From NCBI GenBank assembly GCA_946886255.1, contig CAMPIG010000038.1, positions 1-18,908 of the forward strand: a stretch of DNA of 18,908 bases, written 5' to 3'. Both the position numbers and the translations under genes were made by a program. This document shows, in pieces, positions 7,691 to 16,662 of this stretch. Under the pieces are notes generated by a model. The model did no database searches. It was not told the origin of the DNA and was given only the letters and a program-made list of their open reading frames with translations. Origin of the DNA: an uncultured Cellvibrio sp. Its GTDB lineage: Bacteria; Pseudomonadota; Gammaproteobacteria; Pseudomonadales; Cellvibrionaceae. Position 1 is the first letter of the stretch. Each line of letters starts with the position of its first letter.

Positions 7691-8506
7691 ATGAGTCGAA
7701 TTTCGCAAGTCTTGAGTCAAACTAAAGCCAATGGTCGTAAGGCGTTGGTAGCCTATATTGTTAATGGCGACCCCTATCCGACAGCTACTTTGCCCACCAT
7801 GCATAAATTGGTGGAGCAGGGTGTTGATGTCATTGAGCTTGGTGTCCCCTTCTCCGATCCCATGGCTGAGGGTCCAGTTATCCAGAAAGGGCATGAGCGG
7901 GCGCTTGCCCATAACATCAGTCTGAGAAATACCCTGGAGGTGGCGCGTGAGTTTCGTAAGACCAATAACCACACGCCTTTGGTATTGATGGGATATGCCA
8001 ACCCCGTAGAGCGTTTTGGCTATGAAGCTTTCGCTAAAGCTGCTGCCGAAGCCGGTGTCGATGGCTTGTTGACGGTAGACTTGCCGCCCGAGGAAGTCGT
8101 GGTGTTGAAGGCAGCGCTGGATGCTGCGGGGCTTGACAACATCTTCCTGCTGGCACCGACAACAACGCTGGAGCGGGCACGCAAAATTGCCAGTCACGCC
8201 AGTGGTTTTCTCTACTATGTATCTCTCAAAGGCGTTACCGGTGCCGGTCATTTGGATGTCGGTGCGGTAAAAGCCAAATTGGATGAATTTGGTCAACTTA
8301 CTGATCTGCCGGTTTGTGTTGGTTTTGGTATCAAAGATCCTGGAACAGCCAAAGCGATTGCCTCCCTGGCGGATGGTGTAGTGATTGGTAGCGTGCTGGT
8401 CGAAAAAATGGGCAGTATGGCCGGCCAAAGCCAGGATGAGATTGCTCAAGCGGTCGGTGAGATTGTTGGCGGTATACGCCAGGCTCTTGATGATCACCAA
8501 AACTGA
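7691..8506 (+). CDS. trpA: tryptophan synthase alpha subunit
   Basis: TrpA cleaves indole-3-glycerol phosphate to indole and glyceraldehyde 3-phosphate and passes indole to TrpB. The ATG at 7691 gives 271 residues, the normal length, and has CAGGA about 10 nt upstream. The frame is open back to 7523, but that extension lies inside trpB and has no family similarity. The signature VIELGVPFSDPMAEGP (48-63) contains catalytic Glu49, but the position of the second catalytic residue, Asp60 in the E. coli/Salmonella enzyme, is glutamate (Glu60, codon GAG). The family signature is known to accept Asp or Glu there. YVSLKGVTGAGHLD and VGFGIKDPGTAKAI, which form the phosphate site, are intact. accD follows after 38 nt. 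Confidence 0.96.
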   Translation: MSRISQVLSQTKANGRKALVAYIVNGDPYPTATLPTMHKLVEQGVDVIELGVPFSDPMAEGPVIQKGHERALAHNISLRNTLEVAREFRKTNNHTPLVLMGYANPVERFGYEAFAKAAAEAGVDGLLTVDLPPEEVVVLKAALDAAGLDNIFLLAPTTTLERARKIASHASGFLYYVSLKGVTGAGHLDVGAVKAKLDEFGQLTDLPVCVGFGIKDPGTAKAIASLADGVVIGSVLVEKMGSMAGQSQDEIAQAVGEIVGGIRQALDDHQN

Positions 8507-8544
8507 TTTTTAATGTTGAAAACTGTAACGAGAGAAGATAACCG

Positions 8545-9405
8545 ATGAGTTGGTTAGATAAAATTATCCCTAACGTGGTGCGCTCGGAAGGCAAGCGCAG
8601 TACCAAAGTCCCTGAAGGTTTGTGGGAGAAATGTGTGAAGTGCGATGCAGTGCTTTACAAACCCGAACTGGAAAAAAATCTCGATGTTTGTCCCAAGTGC
8701 GATCACCACAAACGCATGGGCGCACGAGCGCGCCTGAATGTATTCCTTGATGAAGATAATCGTAAGGAATTGGCGACGGAAGTTGAGCCTATTGACCGTC
8801 TGAAATTTAAAGACATCAAAAAATATAAAGAGCGTTTAACCTCAGCCCAGAAAGCCACGGGTGAAAAAGATGCTTTGATTGCCATGAAAGGCGAATTGAA
8901 GGGGATGTCAGTGGTGGCAGTGGCTTTTGAATTCGCGTTTCACGGCGGTTCAATGGGGTATGTGGTAGGCGAACGTTTTACCCGCGCTGCCAAAGTGGCC
9001 CTTGAAGAGAATATCCCGTTGATCTGTTTTTCCGCCACTGGCGGTGCTCGTATGCAAGAAGCGCTGATTTCTTTGATGCAGATGGCCAAAACCAGCGCGG
9101 TGATTGAGCGCTTGAAAATGCAGGGAACACCTTATATTTCGATCATGACAGATCCGGTATATGGCGGTGTGTCAGCCAGCTTGGCGCTGTTAGGGGATAT
9201 CAATGCTGCTGAGCCGGGCGCGCGAGCCGGTTTTGCTGGCCCAAATATTATCGAACAAACCATTCGTCAAAAATTACCCAAAGGTTTCCAGCGCAGTGAG
9301 TTTTTGCTGGAGCATGGAGCTATAGACATGATCATTCACCGTCGCGACATGCGTGACAAAGTTGCTGCCTTGCTGGCGAAATTTACCCGTCGCGCAGCGG
9401 TGTAA
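8545..9405 (+). CDS. accD: acetyl-CoA carboxylase carboxyltransferase subunit beta
   Basis: AccD with AccA transfers carboxyl from biotinylated AccB to acetyl-CoA, giving malonyl-CoA for fatty-acid synthesis. The 286-residue length is typical. The N-terminal four-cysteine zinc ribbon is complete: Cys30, Cys33, Cys49 and Cys52, in KCVKC and VCPKCDHH. The crotonase-fold carboxyltransferase core carries [10 protein letters not shown] (163-172) and YGGVSAS (206-212), loops that bind acyl-CoA. The ATG at 8545 has GAGAGAAG about 8 nt upstream. It sits between trpA and folC with gaps of 38 and 21 nt, so it is probably co-transcribed with the trp genes. The accD-folC-dedD-cvpA-purF order is shared with E. 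coli. Confidence 0.97.
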   Translation: MSWLDKIIPNVVRSEGKRSTKVPEGLWEKCVKCDAVLYKPELEKNLDVCPKCDHHKRMGARARLNVFLDEDNRKELATEVEPIDRLKFKDIKKYKERLTSAQKATGEKDALIAMKGELKGMSVVAVAFEFAFHGGSMGYVVGERFTRAAKVALEENIPLICFSATGGARMQEALISLMQMAKTSAVIERLKMQGTPYISIMTDPVYGGVSASLALLGDINAAEPGARAGFAGPNIIEQTIRQKLPKGFQRSEFLLEHGAIDMIIHRRDMRDKVAALLAKFTRRAAV

Positions 9406-9426
9406 GCCTTACGCACTGCGCTGGCG

Positions 9427-10716
9427 ATGCGATTTTCATCACTTAATGACTGGTTGGGGTGGCTGGAAACCTGCCATCCCCAAGAGATCGATCTGGGGCT
9501 GGAGCGTATCCGCGTGGTCGCTCAACGATTGCAGTTATTGAATCTCGCTGCAAGGGTTGTCACCGTTGGTGGCACGAATGGCAAGGGTTCATGTGTCGCG
9601 GCTACGGCCGCACTGTTGCGCACCGCAGGACAAAAGGTCGGTGTCTACACTTCTCCTCATTTACTTCACTATTGCGAACGCATCTGTATTGATGGCGTAA
9701 ATGCCACTGAAGCAGAGATCTGTGACGTATTCGAGAAGATTTATCTCGCTTGCGGCTCTGTCAGTCTGACCTATTTTGAGTTTGGTACTCTCGCGGCACT
9801 CGAGATATTCCGCTGTCACCAGGTCGATGTTATCGTGCTGGAAGTTGGATTGGGTGGCCGGCTCGATGCAGTCAATATTATTGATGCCGATGTTGCTGTC
9901 ATCACCAGCATTGATCTCGATCATCAGGATTGGTTAGGTAATGATCGTGAAAGCATCGGGCAGGAAAAGGCGGGCATTATGCGTTCGCATCGACCCGTTG
10001 TCTGCGCTGATCCTGAGCCACCAAAGACGGTATTGGACACAGCGAAGCGCGTGTCTGCTGTGTGGTATGGTGTGAGTGAAAGCTTTGCTTATTCTCAGCA
10101 GCAAACGCATTGGGATTGGTGGGGGCTCGATCCCGCAGGTCAACGCGTTGTTATGGAGCAGATGCCAGTACCCGTATTGCCCTTGCCAAGTCTTGCAGCT
10201 GCACTACAGGTGGTGAATCTACTCGGAATTGATCTCAGCAAAATTGATTGTGCTTCTGTGCTGGAAAATTTACAGCTTCCCGGACGCTTTCAACAACTGC
10301 GCTATCTCAATCAGCATTTTATTCTGGATGTTGCGCACAATCCCGCCGCTACACAGTACCTCGCGCGGCGTCTGCAAGCCCGGGGTTTCCCCGGGCGCAT
10401 TATCGGTATTGTGGCGATGATGGCAGATAAAGATCGCTCGAATAGTTTGGGAAATCTCACCCATTTGATTAACGCCTGGTATCTGGCAGATCTTTCGAGG
10501 CTACCGCGCGCCGCTACACCGGATCAGTTGGCGCAAGATCTGCAACAATTGACGGTGCCTGTTGTCGGTCGTGGTACAGTGGCAGAGTGTATTGCGCAAG
10601 CGCTGGCTGTTGCACAGGCTGAAGATCGAATCGTTATCTTCGGTTCTTTCTATACCGTGGCTGCAGCGCTGGCCGTTATGCAGCCTTCAGAGACAGAGAG
10701 TGGGAGTCATCGGTGA
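9427..10716 (+). CDS. folC: bifunctional dihydrofolate synthase / folylpolyglutamate synthase
   Basis: FolC adds glutamate to dihydropteroate and then further glutamates to folates, using ATP (Mur ligase family). The ATP-binding loop VGGTNGKGS (47-55) is followed by the folate-binding stretch GVYTSPHLLHYCERI. VLEVGLGGRLDAVN and ITSIDLDHQDWLG (with a metal-binding His) form the central core, and LDVAHNP marks the C-terminal domain. The 429-residue length is usual, and the N-terminal block LGWLETCHPQEIDLGLERI aligns with E. coli FolC. There is no evident ribosome-binding site before ATG 9427, but the gene starts only 21 nt after accD, so translational coupling is likely. It overlaps the next gene by 4 nt (GTGA). 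Confidence 0.95.
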   Translation: MRFSSLNDWLGWLETCHPQEIDLGLERIRVVAQRLQLLNLAARVVTVGGTNGKGSCVAATAALLRTAGQKVGVYTSPHLLHYCERICIDGVNATEAEICDVFEKIYLACGSVSLTYFEFGTLAALEIFRCHQVDVIVLEVGLGGRLDAVNIIDADVAVITSIDLDHQDWLGNDRESIGQEKAGIMRSHRPVVCADPEPPKTVLDTAKRVSAVWYGVSESFAYSQQQTHWDWWGLDPAGQRVVMEQMPVPVLPLPSLAAALQVVNLLGIDLSKIDCASVLENLQLPGRFQQLRYLNQHFILDVAHNPAATQYLARRLQARGFPGRIIGIVAMMADKDRSNSLGNLTHLINAWYLADLSRLPRAATPDQLAQDLQQLTVPVVGRGTVAECIAQALAVAQAEDRIVIFGSFYTVAAALAVMQPSETESGSHR

Positions 10717-11300
10717 AAGATGCCTTAAAACAAAGATTGGTTGGCGCCGTGGTCCTGGCTGCTATCGGCGTGATCTTCTTGCCTGGCTTTTTTAAAGAGC
10801 AGCAAGGACACCAGGTTGATACTCGCTCACAAATTCCCGCTGAACCCTCCTCGCCGCAAGTCACCTTTGAAACGCCTCAGCAAGATAGTGAAATTTCCCC
10901 CGCACCGGAGCCGGAGACCATGTTTTTACCGCCGGAACCAGAACCGGAGCCAGCACCGAAGGCCGAAGTCGAAGAGGCCAGACTACCCACTACGTCTGCT
11001 GACAGCACTCCTGTTGATGCCGAGGAAGTTCCCGAACTGCCGCTGGGATCTGACGGAATTCCGGAAGCCTGGGTGGTGCAGGTTGCAAGCCTCAGCAACA
11101 AGGAGGCCGCCAGTAAATTACGTGATGAACTGCAGGCGGACGGCCATAAGGCTTATGTTCGGACGGTTGCCACCGCAAATGGCTCGCTGACCCGGGTTTT
11201 CATCGGTCCCAAACTGGATAAAGCGGAAGCTCTGAAAGTAAAAGCTGACATCGACAAGCGTCTGAAAGTGAATGCCTTGGTACTGCGTTTCAAGCCTTGA
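10713..11300 (+). CDS. dedD: DedD-like SPOR-domain membrane protein
   Basis: DedD proteins are single-pass inner-membrane proteins whose periplasmic SPOR domain binds septal, denuded peptidoglycan and helps cell division. The 195 residues show a short cytoplasmic tail, a membrane helix (about 9-27, LVGAVVLAAIGVIFLPGFF) that resembles E. coli DedD (NRLVGTIVLVALGVIVLPG), a Pro/Glu-rich linker with Glu-Pro repeats (about 40-115), and a C-terminal SPOR domain (118-195, with WVVQVASL and TRVFIGP). It starts with GTG at 10713, overlapping the folC stop, with GGGAG 6 nt upstream. The position between folC and cvpA is exactly that of dedD in E. coli, which supports the name. Confidence 0.9.
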   Translation: MKDALKQRLVGAVVLAAIGVIFLPGFFKEQQGHQVDTRSQIPAEPSSPQVTFETPQQDSEISPAPEPETMFLPPEPEPEPAPKAEVEEARLPTTSADSTPVDAEEVPELPLGSDGIPEAWVVQVASLSNKEAASKLRDELQADGHKAYVRTVATANGSLTRVFIGPKLDKAEALKVKADIDKRLKVNALVLRFKP

Positions 11301-11361
11301 AGTGGATGAGGCGGGCCACCATTATTCACTTGTGTTCGGGGTATCTGATGCCGGATCGGTC

Positions 11362-11370
11362 TGCTAAAAT
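11362..11370 (+). promoter_or_regulatory. possible extended -10 promoter upstream of cvpA
   Basis: TGCTAAAAT at 11362-11370 reads as an extended -10 element (TGn plus TAAAAT), followed by GCGCC. No convincing -35 hexamer stands 16-18 nt upstream, which extended -10 promoters can tolerate. It lies in the 103-nt gap between the SPOR gene and cvpA, about 33 nt before the cvpA ATG, and would give cvpA-purF their own start. No PurR-type operator is visible. Confidence 0.4.
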
Positions 11371-11403
11371 GCGCCTCCTTGATCAACCGGAGATCGCTGG
11401 CGC

Positions 11404-11904
11404 ATGAATTGGGCAGATTGGACCATTGTCGTTATCTTGGTTCTATCCAGTTTGATCAGTATCAAGCGGGGTTTCGTCAAGGAAGCCCTTTCTCTCGCCA
11501 CCTGGATTCTGGCAGTCATTATCGCGCTGTTCTTCAGTGAACGTCTGGCTGTCCTGTTAACTGATTCAATTACCACTCCCTCTGTCCGCGAGGTTGTCGC
11601 GTTTGCCATTTTATTTATTGCGACCTTATTGGTCGGCGCAATGGTGAATTATTTGATTGGAGAGTTGGTGCGGATTACCGGCTTATCCGGCACAGACCGC
11701 ACCTTGGGCATGGTATTCGGCTTGGCCCGTGGTTTTATTATCGTGATGGCGCTGCTGATTTTCTTGCCGTCATTGATCCCCGTTGAAGAAGATGGCTGGT
11801 GGCACGAGTCACGGTTGATTCCCTATTTTTTATCATTTGAAGACTGGGCCCGTTCTGTGGCCGCAGACATCTCACAAATGTTTTCAGGTTTGTTCGGCAA
11901 GTAG
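11404..11904 (+). CDS. cvpA: CvpA family inner-membrane protein
   Basis: CvpA is a small polytopic inner-membrane protein named for its requirement in colicin V production; its biochemical role is not settled, although it is nearly always encoded upstream of purF. The 166 residues contain four predicted membrane helices (about 6-22, 27-45, 64-88 and 103-124). Family motifs are visible: N-x-x-D-W near the start, KRGFVKEALSLATWILA (21-37) and the basic/glycine loop before the last helix (GTDRTLGMVFGLARG, 96-110). GGAG stands 11 nt before ATG 11404. purF follows after 30 nt. Confidence 0.94.
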   Translation: MNWADWTIVVILVLSSLISIKRGFVKEALSLATWILAVIIALFFSERLAVLLTDSITTPSVREVVAFAILFIATLLVGAMVNYLIGELVRITGLSGTDRTLGMVFGLARGFIIVMALLIFLPSLIPVEEDGWWHESRLIPYFLSFEDWARSVAADISQMFSGLFGK

Positions 11905-11934
11905 CAATACACATTTTTTAAAGGTGAGGCAATT

Positions 11935-13467
11935 ATGTGCGGCATTGTTGGTATTGTGGGTAAACGCGATGTGAATTTGCAGTTATACGACGCGTTAACC
12001 ATATTGCAACACAGGGGGCAGGATGCCGCAGGGATTGTGACTTGCCAGGAGGGTAGACTGGCGCAACAAAAGGCGAACGGTCTGGTGCAGGATGTATTCA
12101 GGACACGTCATATGCAGCGGTTGGTGGGTAATATGGGTATTGGCCACGTCCGCTATCCTACCGCAGGCAGCTCCGGCCCGGCTCTGGCTCAACCTTTCTA
12201 TGTGAACTCACCCTATGGTGTTGCTCTGGCGCACAACGGCAACCTAACCAACGCGGCCCAACTGAGCGAAGAATTATTCAAGACCGATTTGCGCCATGTG
12301 AATACCGATTCGGACTCCGAAGTTCTCTTGAACGTGTTTGCCCATGAACTGCAACTGCAAGGCAAATTAACGCCAACCGCCGATGATATTTTTGCCGCTG
12401 TGTCTGGCGTACACCGTCGCGTCAGTGGCGGCTACGCGATAGTTTCCTTGATTGCGCGTTATGGCCTGGTTGCTTTCCGCGATCCCTTTGGAATCCGCCC
12501 TCTCGTGTACGGCAAGCGTGAAACAGAGGAGGGCACAGAATATATGGTGGCCTCGGAAAGCGTCGCACTTAACGTGTTGGGCTTTGAGTTGATGGATGAT
12601 GTTGCGCCGGGTGAGGCCATTTATATCACTGAAGACGGGCAACTGCATCGCCGCCAATGCGCAGAAAATCCCAGTTTAAATCCCTGCATTTTTGAGCATG
12701 TTTATTTTGCGCGACCGGACTCTATCATTGATGGTATTTCGGTCTATAAAGCTCGCTTACGTCAGGGTGAAAAACTGGCGGAGAAAATTCTGCGCGAACG
12801 CCCCGATCACGATATTGATGTCGTGATTCCGATTCCTGACAGCAGCCGCGTAGCGGGTCAGGCATTGGCGCAAAAACTGGGTGTAAAATTCCGCGAAGGC
12901 TTGGTCAAGAACCGTTACATCGGCCGCACATTTATTATGCCGGGTCAGCAGCAGCGTAAAAAATCTGTGCGTCAAAAATTGAATCCTATTGATCTGGAAT
13001 TCAAAGGAAAAAATGTATTACTGGTAGATGATTCCATCGTGCGCGGTACAACCTGTCAACAAATTATTCAAATGTCGCGCGATGCCGGGGCCAAGAAAGT
13101 TTATTTTGCTTCCGCTTCACCAGCGGTAATTTATCCGAATGTGTATGGCATCGATATGCCCACGACCTCGGAATTGATTGCACACGGTCGCACCCATGAA
13201 GAAGTGTGTCGTGAAATCGGAGCTGACTGGTTGATTTATCAGGACCTGGAGGATTTGATCGCGGCGTCTTCGGAAGGTAATAGCCGTGTCACCAATTTTG
13301 ATTGTTCAGTGTTTACCGGAGAGTACATTACCGGAAAGGTCACGCAAGAATATCTCGACATGTTGGCGGCGGTACGTAACGACAACGCCAAAGCAAAAAC
13401 GGGTAAAAAAACGTTTAAGCCGGAAGATACCGTCATCGGTTTGCACAATGGCGTAGCCAACAGTTAA
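11935..13467 (+). CDS. purF: amidophosphoribosyltransferase
   Basis: PurF makes phosphoribosylamine from PRPP and glutamine, the first committed purine step. The protein begins MCGIVGIVG, so Cys2 becomes the N-terminal nucleophile of the Ntn glutaminase after Met removal, with no propeptide. HRGQDAAGI and GHVRYPTAG belong to the glutaminase domain. The phosphoribosyltransferase domain has the PRPP loop [13 protein letters not shown] (361-373) and YFARPDS (257-263). It is of the E. coli type: I see no iron-sulfur cysteine set like that of the Bacillus enzyme. The length is 510 residues. A strong ribosome-binding site, AAGGTGAGG, precedes ATG 11935. metZ follows after 22 nt. Confidence 0.97.
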   Translation: MCGIVGIVGKRDVNLQLYDALTILQHRGQDAAGIVTCQEGRLAQQKANGLVQDVFRTRHMQRLVGNMGIGHVRYPTAGSSGPALAQPFYVNSPYGVALAHNGNLTNAAQLSEELFKTDLRHVNTDSDSEVLLNVFAHELQLQGKLTPTADDIFAAVSGVHRRVSGGYAIVSLIARYGLVAFRDPFGIRPLVYGKRETEEGTEYMVASESVALNVLGFELMDDVAPGEAIYITEDGQLHRRQCAENPSLNPCIFEHVYFARPDSIIDGISVYKARLRQGEKLAEKILRERPDHDIDVVIPIPDSSRVAGQALAQKLGVKFREGLVKNRYIGRTFIMPGQQQRKKSVRQKLNPIDLEFKGKNVLLVDDSIVRGTTCQQIIQMSRDAGAKKVYFASASPAVIYPNVYGIDMPTTSELIAHGRTHEEVCREIGADWLIYQDLEDLIAASSEGNSRVTNFDCSVFTGEYITGKVTQEYLDMLAAVRNDNAKAKTGKKTFKPEDTVIGLHNGVANS

Positions 13468-13489
13468 TAAAGAACAGCAGGATATACCA

Positions 13490-14683
13490 ATGGATGAGTT
13501 TGACGATTATTTAGATCATGTAGCACTGGATACCTTGGCCGTTCGGGCAGGCCAGGTGCGCACCCAGGAAGGCGAACACAGCGAAGCTTTGTTCCTGACA
13601 TCAAGTTACGTTTTCGGTAGCGCACGTGAAGCTGCCGCACGGTTTTCCGGCGAGCAACCAGGCAATGTGTATTCGCGCTATACCAATCCTACCGTAAGAA
13701 ACTTTGAGCAACGTATTGCTGCACTGGAAGGGGCGGAAGCTGCCGTAGGTACATCGTCAGGTATGGCGGCAATTTTGAGCACGTGTATTGCATTGCTGCA
13801 ATCAGGTGATCACATTGTTTGTTCACGCAGTGTATTTGGTACGACGACTGTATTACTGAGTAAATATTTGCAAAAATTCGGTGTCACTACCACCTTTGTA
13901 AATCCTGTTGACTACACTGCATGGCAAGCTGCTTTCACATCCAAAACCAAATTGGTTTTTGTGGAAACACCGTCTAATCCATTATGTGATGTGATCGATA
14001 TCCAGCGTCTTGCGGATATAACCCATCGGCATGACGCATTGCTGGTGGTGGATAATTGTTTTTGTACACCGGCCTTGCAACGGCCGTTGGAATTCGGAGC
14101 GGATTTAATCGTTCACTCCGCCACCAAATATATTGATGGCCAAGGGCGTTGTTTGGGCGGTGTTGTGGCAGGCCCAAAAAAATGGGTTGATGAGGTGCTC
14201 GGTTTTATTCGCAGTGCCGGGCCGACGATGAGCCCATTTAATGCCTGGGTATTTCTTAAAGGCTTGGAAACCTTGCGCTTGCGGATGGAAGCACATTCGC
14301 GCAATGCATTGGCACTGGCGCAATGGTTGGATGCGCAGCCGCAGGTTGAAAAAGTTTTTTATGCGGGACTGCCTTCACACAATGGCTACGAACTTGCCAC
14401 CAAGCAGCAGTCTGCTTACGGTGGTGTGCTATCGTTTCGAGTGAAAGGCGATCGCGAAGCCGCGTGGAAGGTCATTGATGCAACACGCATTATGTCATTG
14501 ACGGCCAACCTGGGTGATACCAAAACGACGATAGTGCATCCGGCCACCACGACCCATGGGCGCTTGAGTCCCGAGCAAAAAGCGGAAGCAGGTATCACGG
14601 AAAATTTAATCCGTGTTGCCGTTGGCCTCGAAGATATTGCTGATTTACAAGCGGATCTCGCGCGAGGGTTGGCTTCCTTGTAA
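13490..14683 (+). CDS. metZ: O-succinylhomoserine sulfhydrylase
   Basis: MetZ makes homocysteine directly from O-succinylhomoserine and sulfide, bypassing cystathionine. It is a 397-residue PLP enzyme of the Cys/Met metabolism family. The PLP lysine is Lys213 in HSATKYIDGQGR. VYSRYTNPTVRNFE (60-73) and GTSSGMAAI (87-95) contribute to PLP-phosphate and substrate binding, and VDNCFCTP contains the aspartate that contacts the PLP ring nitrogen. The start LDTLAVRAGQVRT and the position right after purF match metZ of Pseudomonas, which is why I favour MetZ over MetB or MetC; sequence alone separates these paralogues imperfectly. CAGGA lies upstream of ATG 13490. moxR follows after 28 nt with no terminator. 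Confidence 0.93.
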   Translation: MDEFDDYLDHVALDTLAVRAGQVRTQEGEHSEALFLTSSYVFGSAREAAARFSGEQPGNVYSRYTNPTVRNFEQRIAALEGAEAAVGTSSGMAAILSTCIALLQSGDHIVCSRSVFGTTTVLLSKYLQKFGVTTTFVNPVDYTAWQAAFTSKTKLVFVETPSNPLCDVIDIQRLADITHRHDALLVVDNCFCTPALQRPLEFGADLIVHSATKYIDGQGRCLGGVVAGPKKWVDEVLGFIRSAGPTMSPFNAWVFLKGLETLRLRMEAHSRNALALAQWLDAQPQVEKVFYAGLPSHNGYELATKQQSAYGGVLSFRVKGDREAAWKVIDATRIMSLTANLGDTKTTIVHPATTTHGRLSPEQKAEAGITENLIRVAVGLEDIADLQADLARGLASL

Positions 14684-14711
14684 CGATCAACAATAAAGGC
14701 ACCCAGGACTT

Positions 14712-15635
14712 ATGCGGGATTTTATAGAAGTTATTGTTTCTGAAGTTGGTCGCGTATTGCTTGGCAAGGAAGATAAAATCAAACTCGCCTTAACCTGTTT
14801 GTTGTCCGACGGTCATTTATTGATTGAAGACCTGCCGGGGATGGGTAAGACCAGCCTGTCCCAAGCCCTTGCCAAAGTCCTCGGCCTTTCCCACCAACGT
14901 ATTCAATTCACCAGCGATATGTTGCCCGCCGATATTCTCGGTGTTTCTGTTTTTGATCCCAAAGAAGGTCAATTTACTTTTCATCCTGGTCCAGTGTTTA
15001 CCCAGGTATTGCTGGCCGATGAAATTAATCGCACGACGCCAAAAACTCAAAGCGCGCTGCTGGAAGCGATGGAAGAAGGGCAGGTGACTATCGAAGGTGA
15101 AACCCGTGTCTTGCCCAAACCTTTCTTTGTTATTGCTACCCAAAACCCGCAATCTCAAATGGGCACTTATCATTTGCCGGAATCGCAATTGGATCGTTTC
15201 CTCATGCGTATCAGTTTGGGATATCCGGATGCGGCGGCGGAAAAACAATTATTTCTGGGTGGCGATCCGCGACAATATCTAAAAGATTTAAAAGCATGTA
15301 TCACTCCGGCGCAGTTGCAGGACATCAAACACGCCGCGCAAAAGATTAAAACCTCGGATAATCTGCTTGATTATCTTCAGCGCCTGATTCATTACACTCG
15401 TGTATCCGCGGATTTTTCTTACGGACTTTCACCGCGCGGCGCCATGGCATTATTGCGCGCAGCGAAAACCTGGGCATTTATGCATGGCCGCGCGTATGTG
15501 ATTCCCGAAGATATTCAGGCGCTGCTGCCGGCGGTGGTTACGCATCGCATTGCGCCCGCGTCTTCTGCTCGGGATCAGGGAGAGCACACATTGGTTATCA
15601 AATTGCTCAATACCATTGATGTCGTTGCCAGTTAA
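14712..15635 (+). CDS. MoxR-family AAA+ ATPase
   Basis: MoxR ATPases are thought to act as chaperones that remodel or activate partner proteins, usually encoded beside DUF58 or von Willebrand A proteins. This 307-residue protein has Walker A LPGMGKTSL (41-49), Walker B VLLADEINR (99-107), the MoxR-typical RIQFTSDMLPADILG (63-77), sensor 1 IATQNP (141-146), LPESQLDRF with the likely arginine finger, and sensor 2 GLSPRGAMALLRAAK. CAGGA lies before ATG 14712. A DUF58 gene follows after 28 nt and a transglutaminase-like gene after that, the same trio known from Pseudomonas. The exact substrate is unknown, but the two neighbours are the likeliest partners. Confidence 0.93.
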   Translation: MRDFIEVIVSEVGRVLLGKEDKIKLALTCLLSDGHLLIEDLPGMGKTSLSQALAKVLGLSHQRIQFTSDMLPADILGVSVFDPKEGQFTFHPGPVFTQVLLADEINRTTPKTQSALLEAMEEGQVTIEGETRVLPKPFFVIATQNPQSQMGTYHLPESQLDRFLMRISLGYPDAAAEKQLFLGGDPRQYLKDLKACITPAQLQDIKHAAQKIKTSDNLLDYLQRLIHYTRVSADFSYGLSPRGAMALLRAAKTWAFMHGRAYVIPEDIQALLPAVVTHRIAPASSARDQGEHTLVIKLLNTIDVVAS

Positions 15636-15663
15636 ACTACCGAAACATTTCTGACGAGGCGCC

Positions 15664-16662
15664 ATGGACACCAAGCATTCTTTGGTTAATTCGCTGCGCA
15701 ACAAGTTTTGGCAATGGGTGGCGCGGCGCGCACCCAAGGCATCTGCTGTAACCCTGCAACACAAATCCATTTATGTCTTTCCTGGCCGCCAAGGCTTGCT
15801 GTTTATCTTTGTGTTGGGATTGATGTGGCTATTGGGTACCAACTACGAAAATAATCTTATCCTGGCGGCAGCATTTCTATTGATGAGCATGATGATTGTC
15901 TCAGTGGTTCATGCATTTCGTAATTTGGCTGGACTGCGTTTTACGGCTATCGGTAGTCAGCCAGTGTTTGCCGGTGATTACGTGCGTTTTGATGTTTTAC
16001 TGGAGGCAGCTCCGCGCACCGATCATGAAAACATCCAGCTCAGCCTCGACGAGAATGTCTCCATCGCTGTGGATGTTCCCAAGGCTGGAGAGCAGCGGCT
16101 AAACCTTTCTGCTAAAACCCACCGGCGTGGCTGGTTTGAACCCGGGCGCTTATCGGTTAAAAGCCATTATCCTCTGGGGCTGATCCGTGCCTGGTCATGG
16201 ATTCAGCTGGATGCTAAAGCGCTGGTGTATCCTGCGCCTCTGGCTTCTGCCGCACCACCCATGAAGCCGGCTAATTCGCAACAGGGTGATTATCTATCTC
16301 GGGAAAACAGCGAAGACTTTCAGGGTTTTCAACGGTATCAGGCGGGCGCGCCTCTGGCCCATGTTGCCTGGAAACAATTTGCGCGCGGCGCCGGCTTACA
16401 CCTGAAAGATTATGTGGGTTATCAAAATCAACAAGTCTGGCTCGATTGGGATGGTTTGCCGGGGCTGGATACGGAAACCCGTCTGTCGCAACTGTGTTAT
16501 TGGGCTCTGGAACTGGCAAAGACCCGCACCGAATTCGGCCTGCGTTTGCCCGATACGACGATTGAGTTGGGCGTAGGAAGTACGCATCAGGATCGGGTTC
16601 TGCGCGCACTGGCGTTGTTCGACGTTGATGATCCGGATGCGGGAGGTCGCGGTTATGCGTGA
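15664..16662 (+). CDS. DUF58 domain membrane protein
   Basis: The function of DUF58 proteins is not established; they are regularly encoded with MoxR ATPases and have been compared with von Willebrand A-like proteins. In these 332 residues, two adjacent membrane helices (about 43-58 and 63-82) follow a short basic N-terminus. A beta-rich region comes next (about 90-190) and then the diagnostic DUF58 motif EDFQGFQRYQAGAP...VAWKQFAR (217-241), matching the family pattern of an acidic-Phe-x-Gly block, R-x-Y and the later W-K...A-R. The ATG at 15664 has GAGG 6 nt upstream. The gene overlaps the start of tgpA by 8 nt, so the two proteins are probably made together. Confidence 0.9.
   Translation: MDTKHSLVNSLRNKFWQWVARRAPKASAVTLQHKSIYVFPGRQGLLFIFVLGLMWLLGTNYENNLILAAAFLLMSMMIVSVVHAFRNLAGLRFTAIGSQPVFAGDYVRFDVLLEAAPRTDHENIQLSLDENVSIAVDVPKAGEQRLNLSAKTHRRGWFEPGRLSVKSHYPLGLIRAWSWIQLDAKALVYPAPLASAAPPMKPANSQQGDYLSRENSEDFQGFQRYQAGAPLAHVAWKQFARGAGLHLKDYVGYQNQQVWLDWDGLPGLDTETRLSQLCYWALELAKTRTEFGLRLPDTTIELGVGSTHQDRVLRALALFDVDDPDAGGRGYA

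Noticed and set aside
7667..8500. Long open frame (277 codons) on the minus strand opposite trpA
   Set aside because: It lies wholly antisense to trpA, whose product matches a known family along its length. The antisense translation is rich in His, Gln and Arg and shows no recognisable domain, as expected of a shadow frame.
16625..16654. Earlier ATG for tgpA
   Set aside because: GGGAGGTC at 16641-16648 is placed correctly for ATG 16655. The upstream ATG lies deeper inside the DUF58 gene and lacks a ribosome-binding site.
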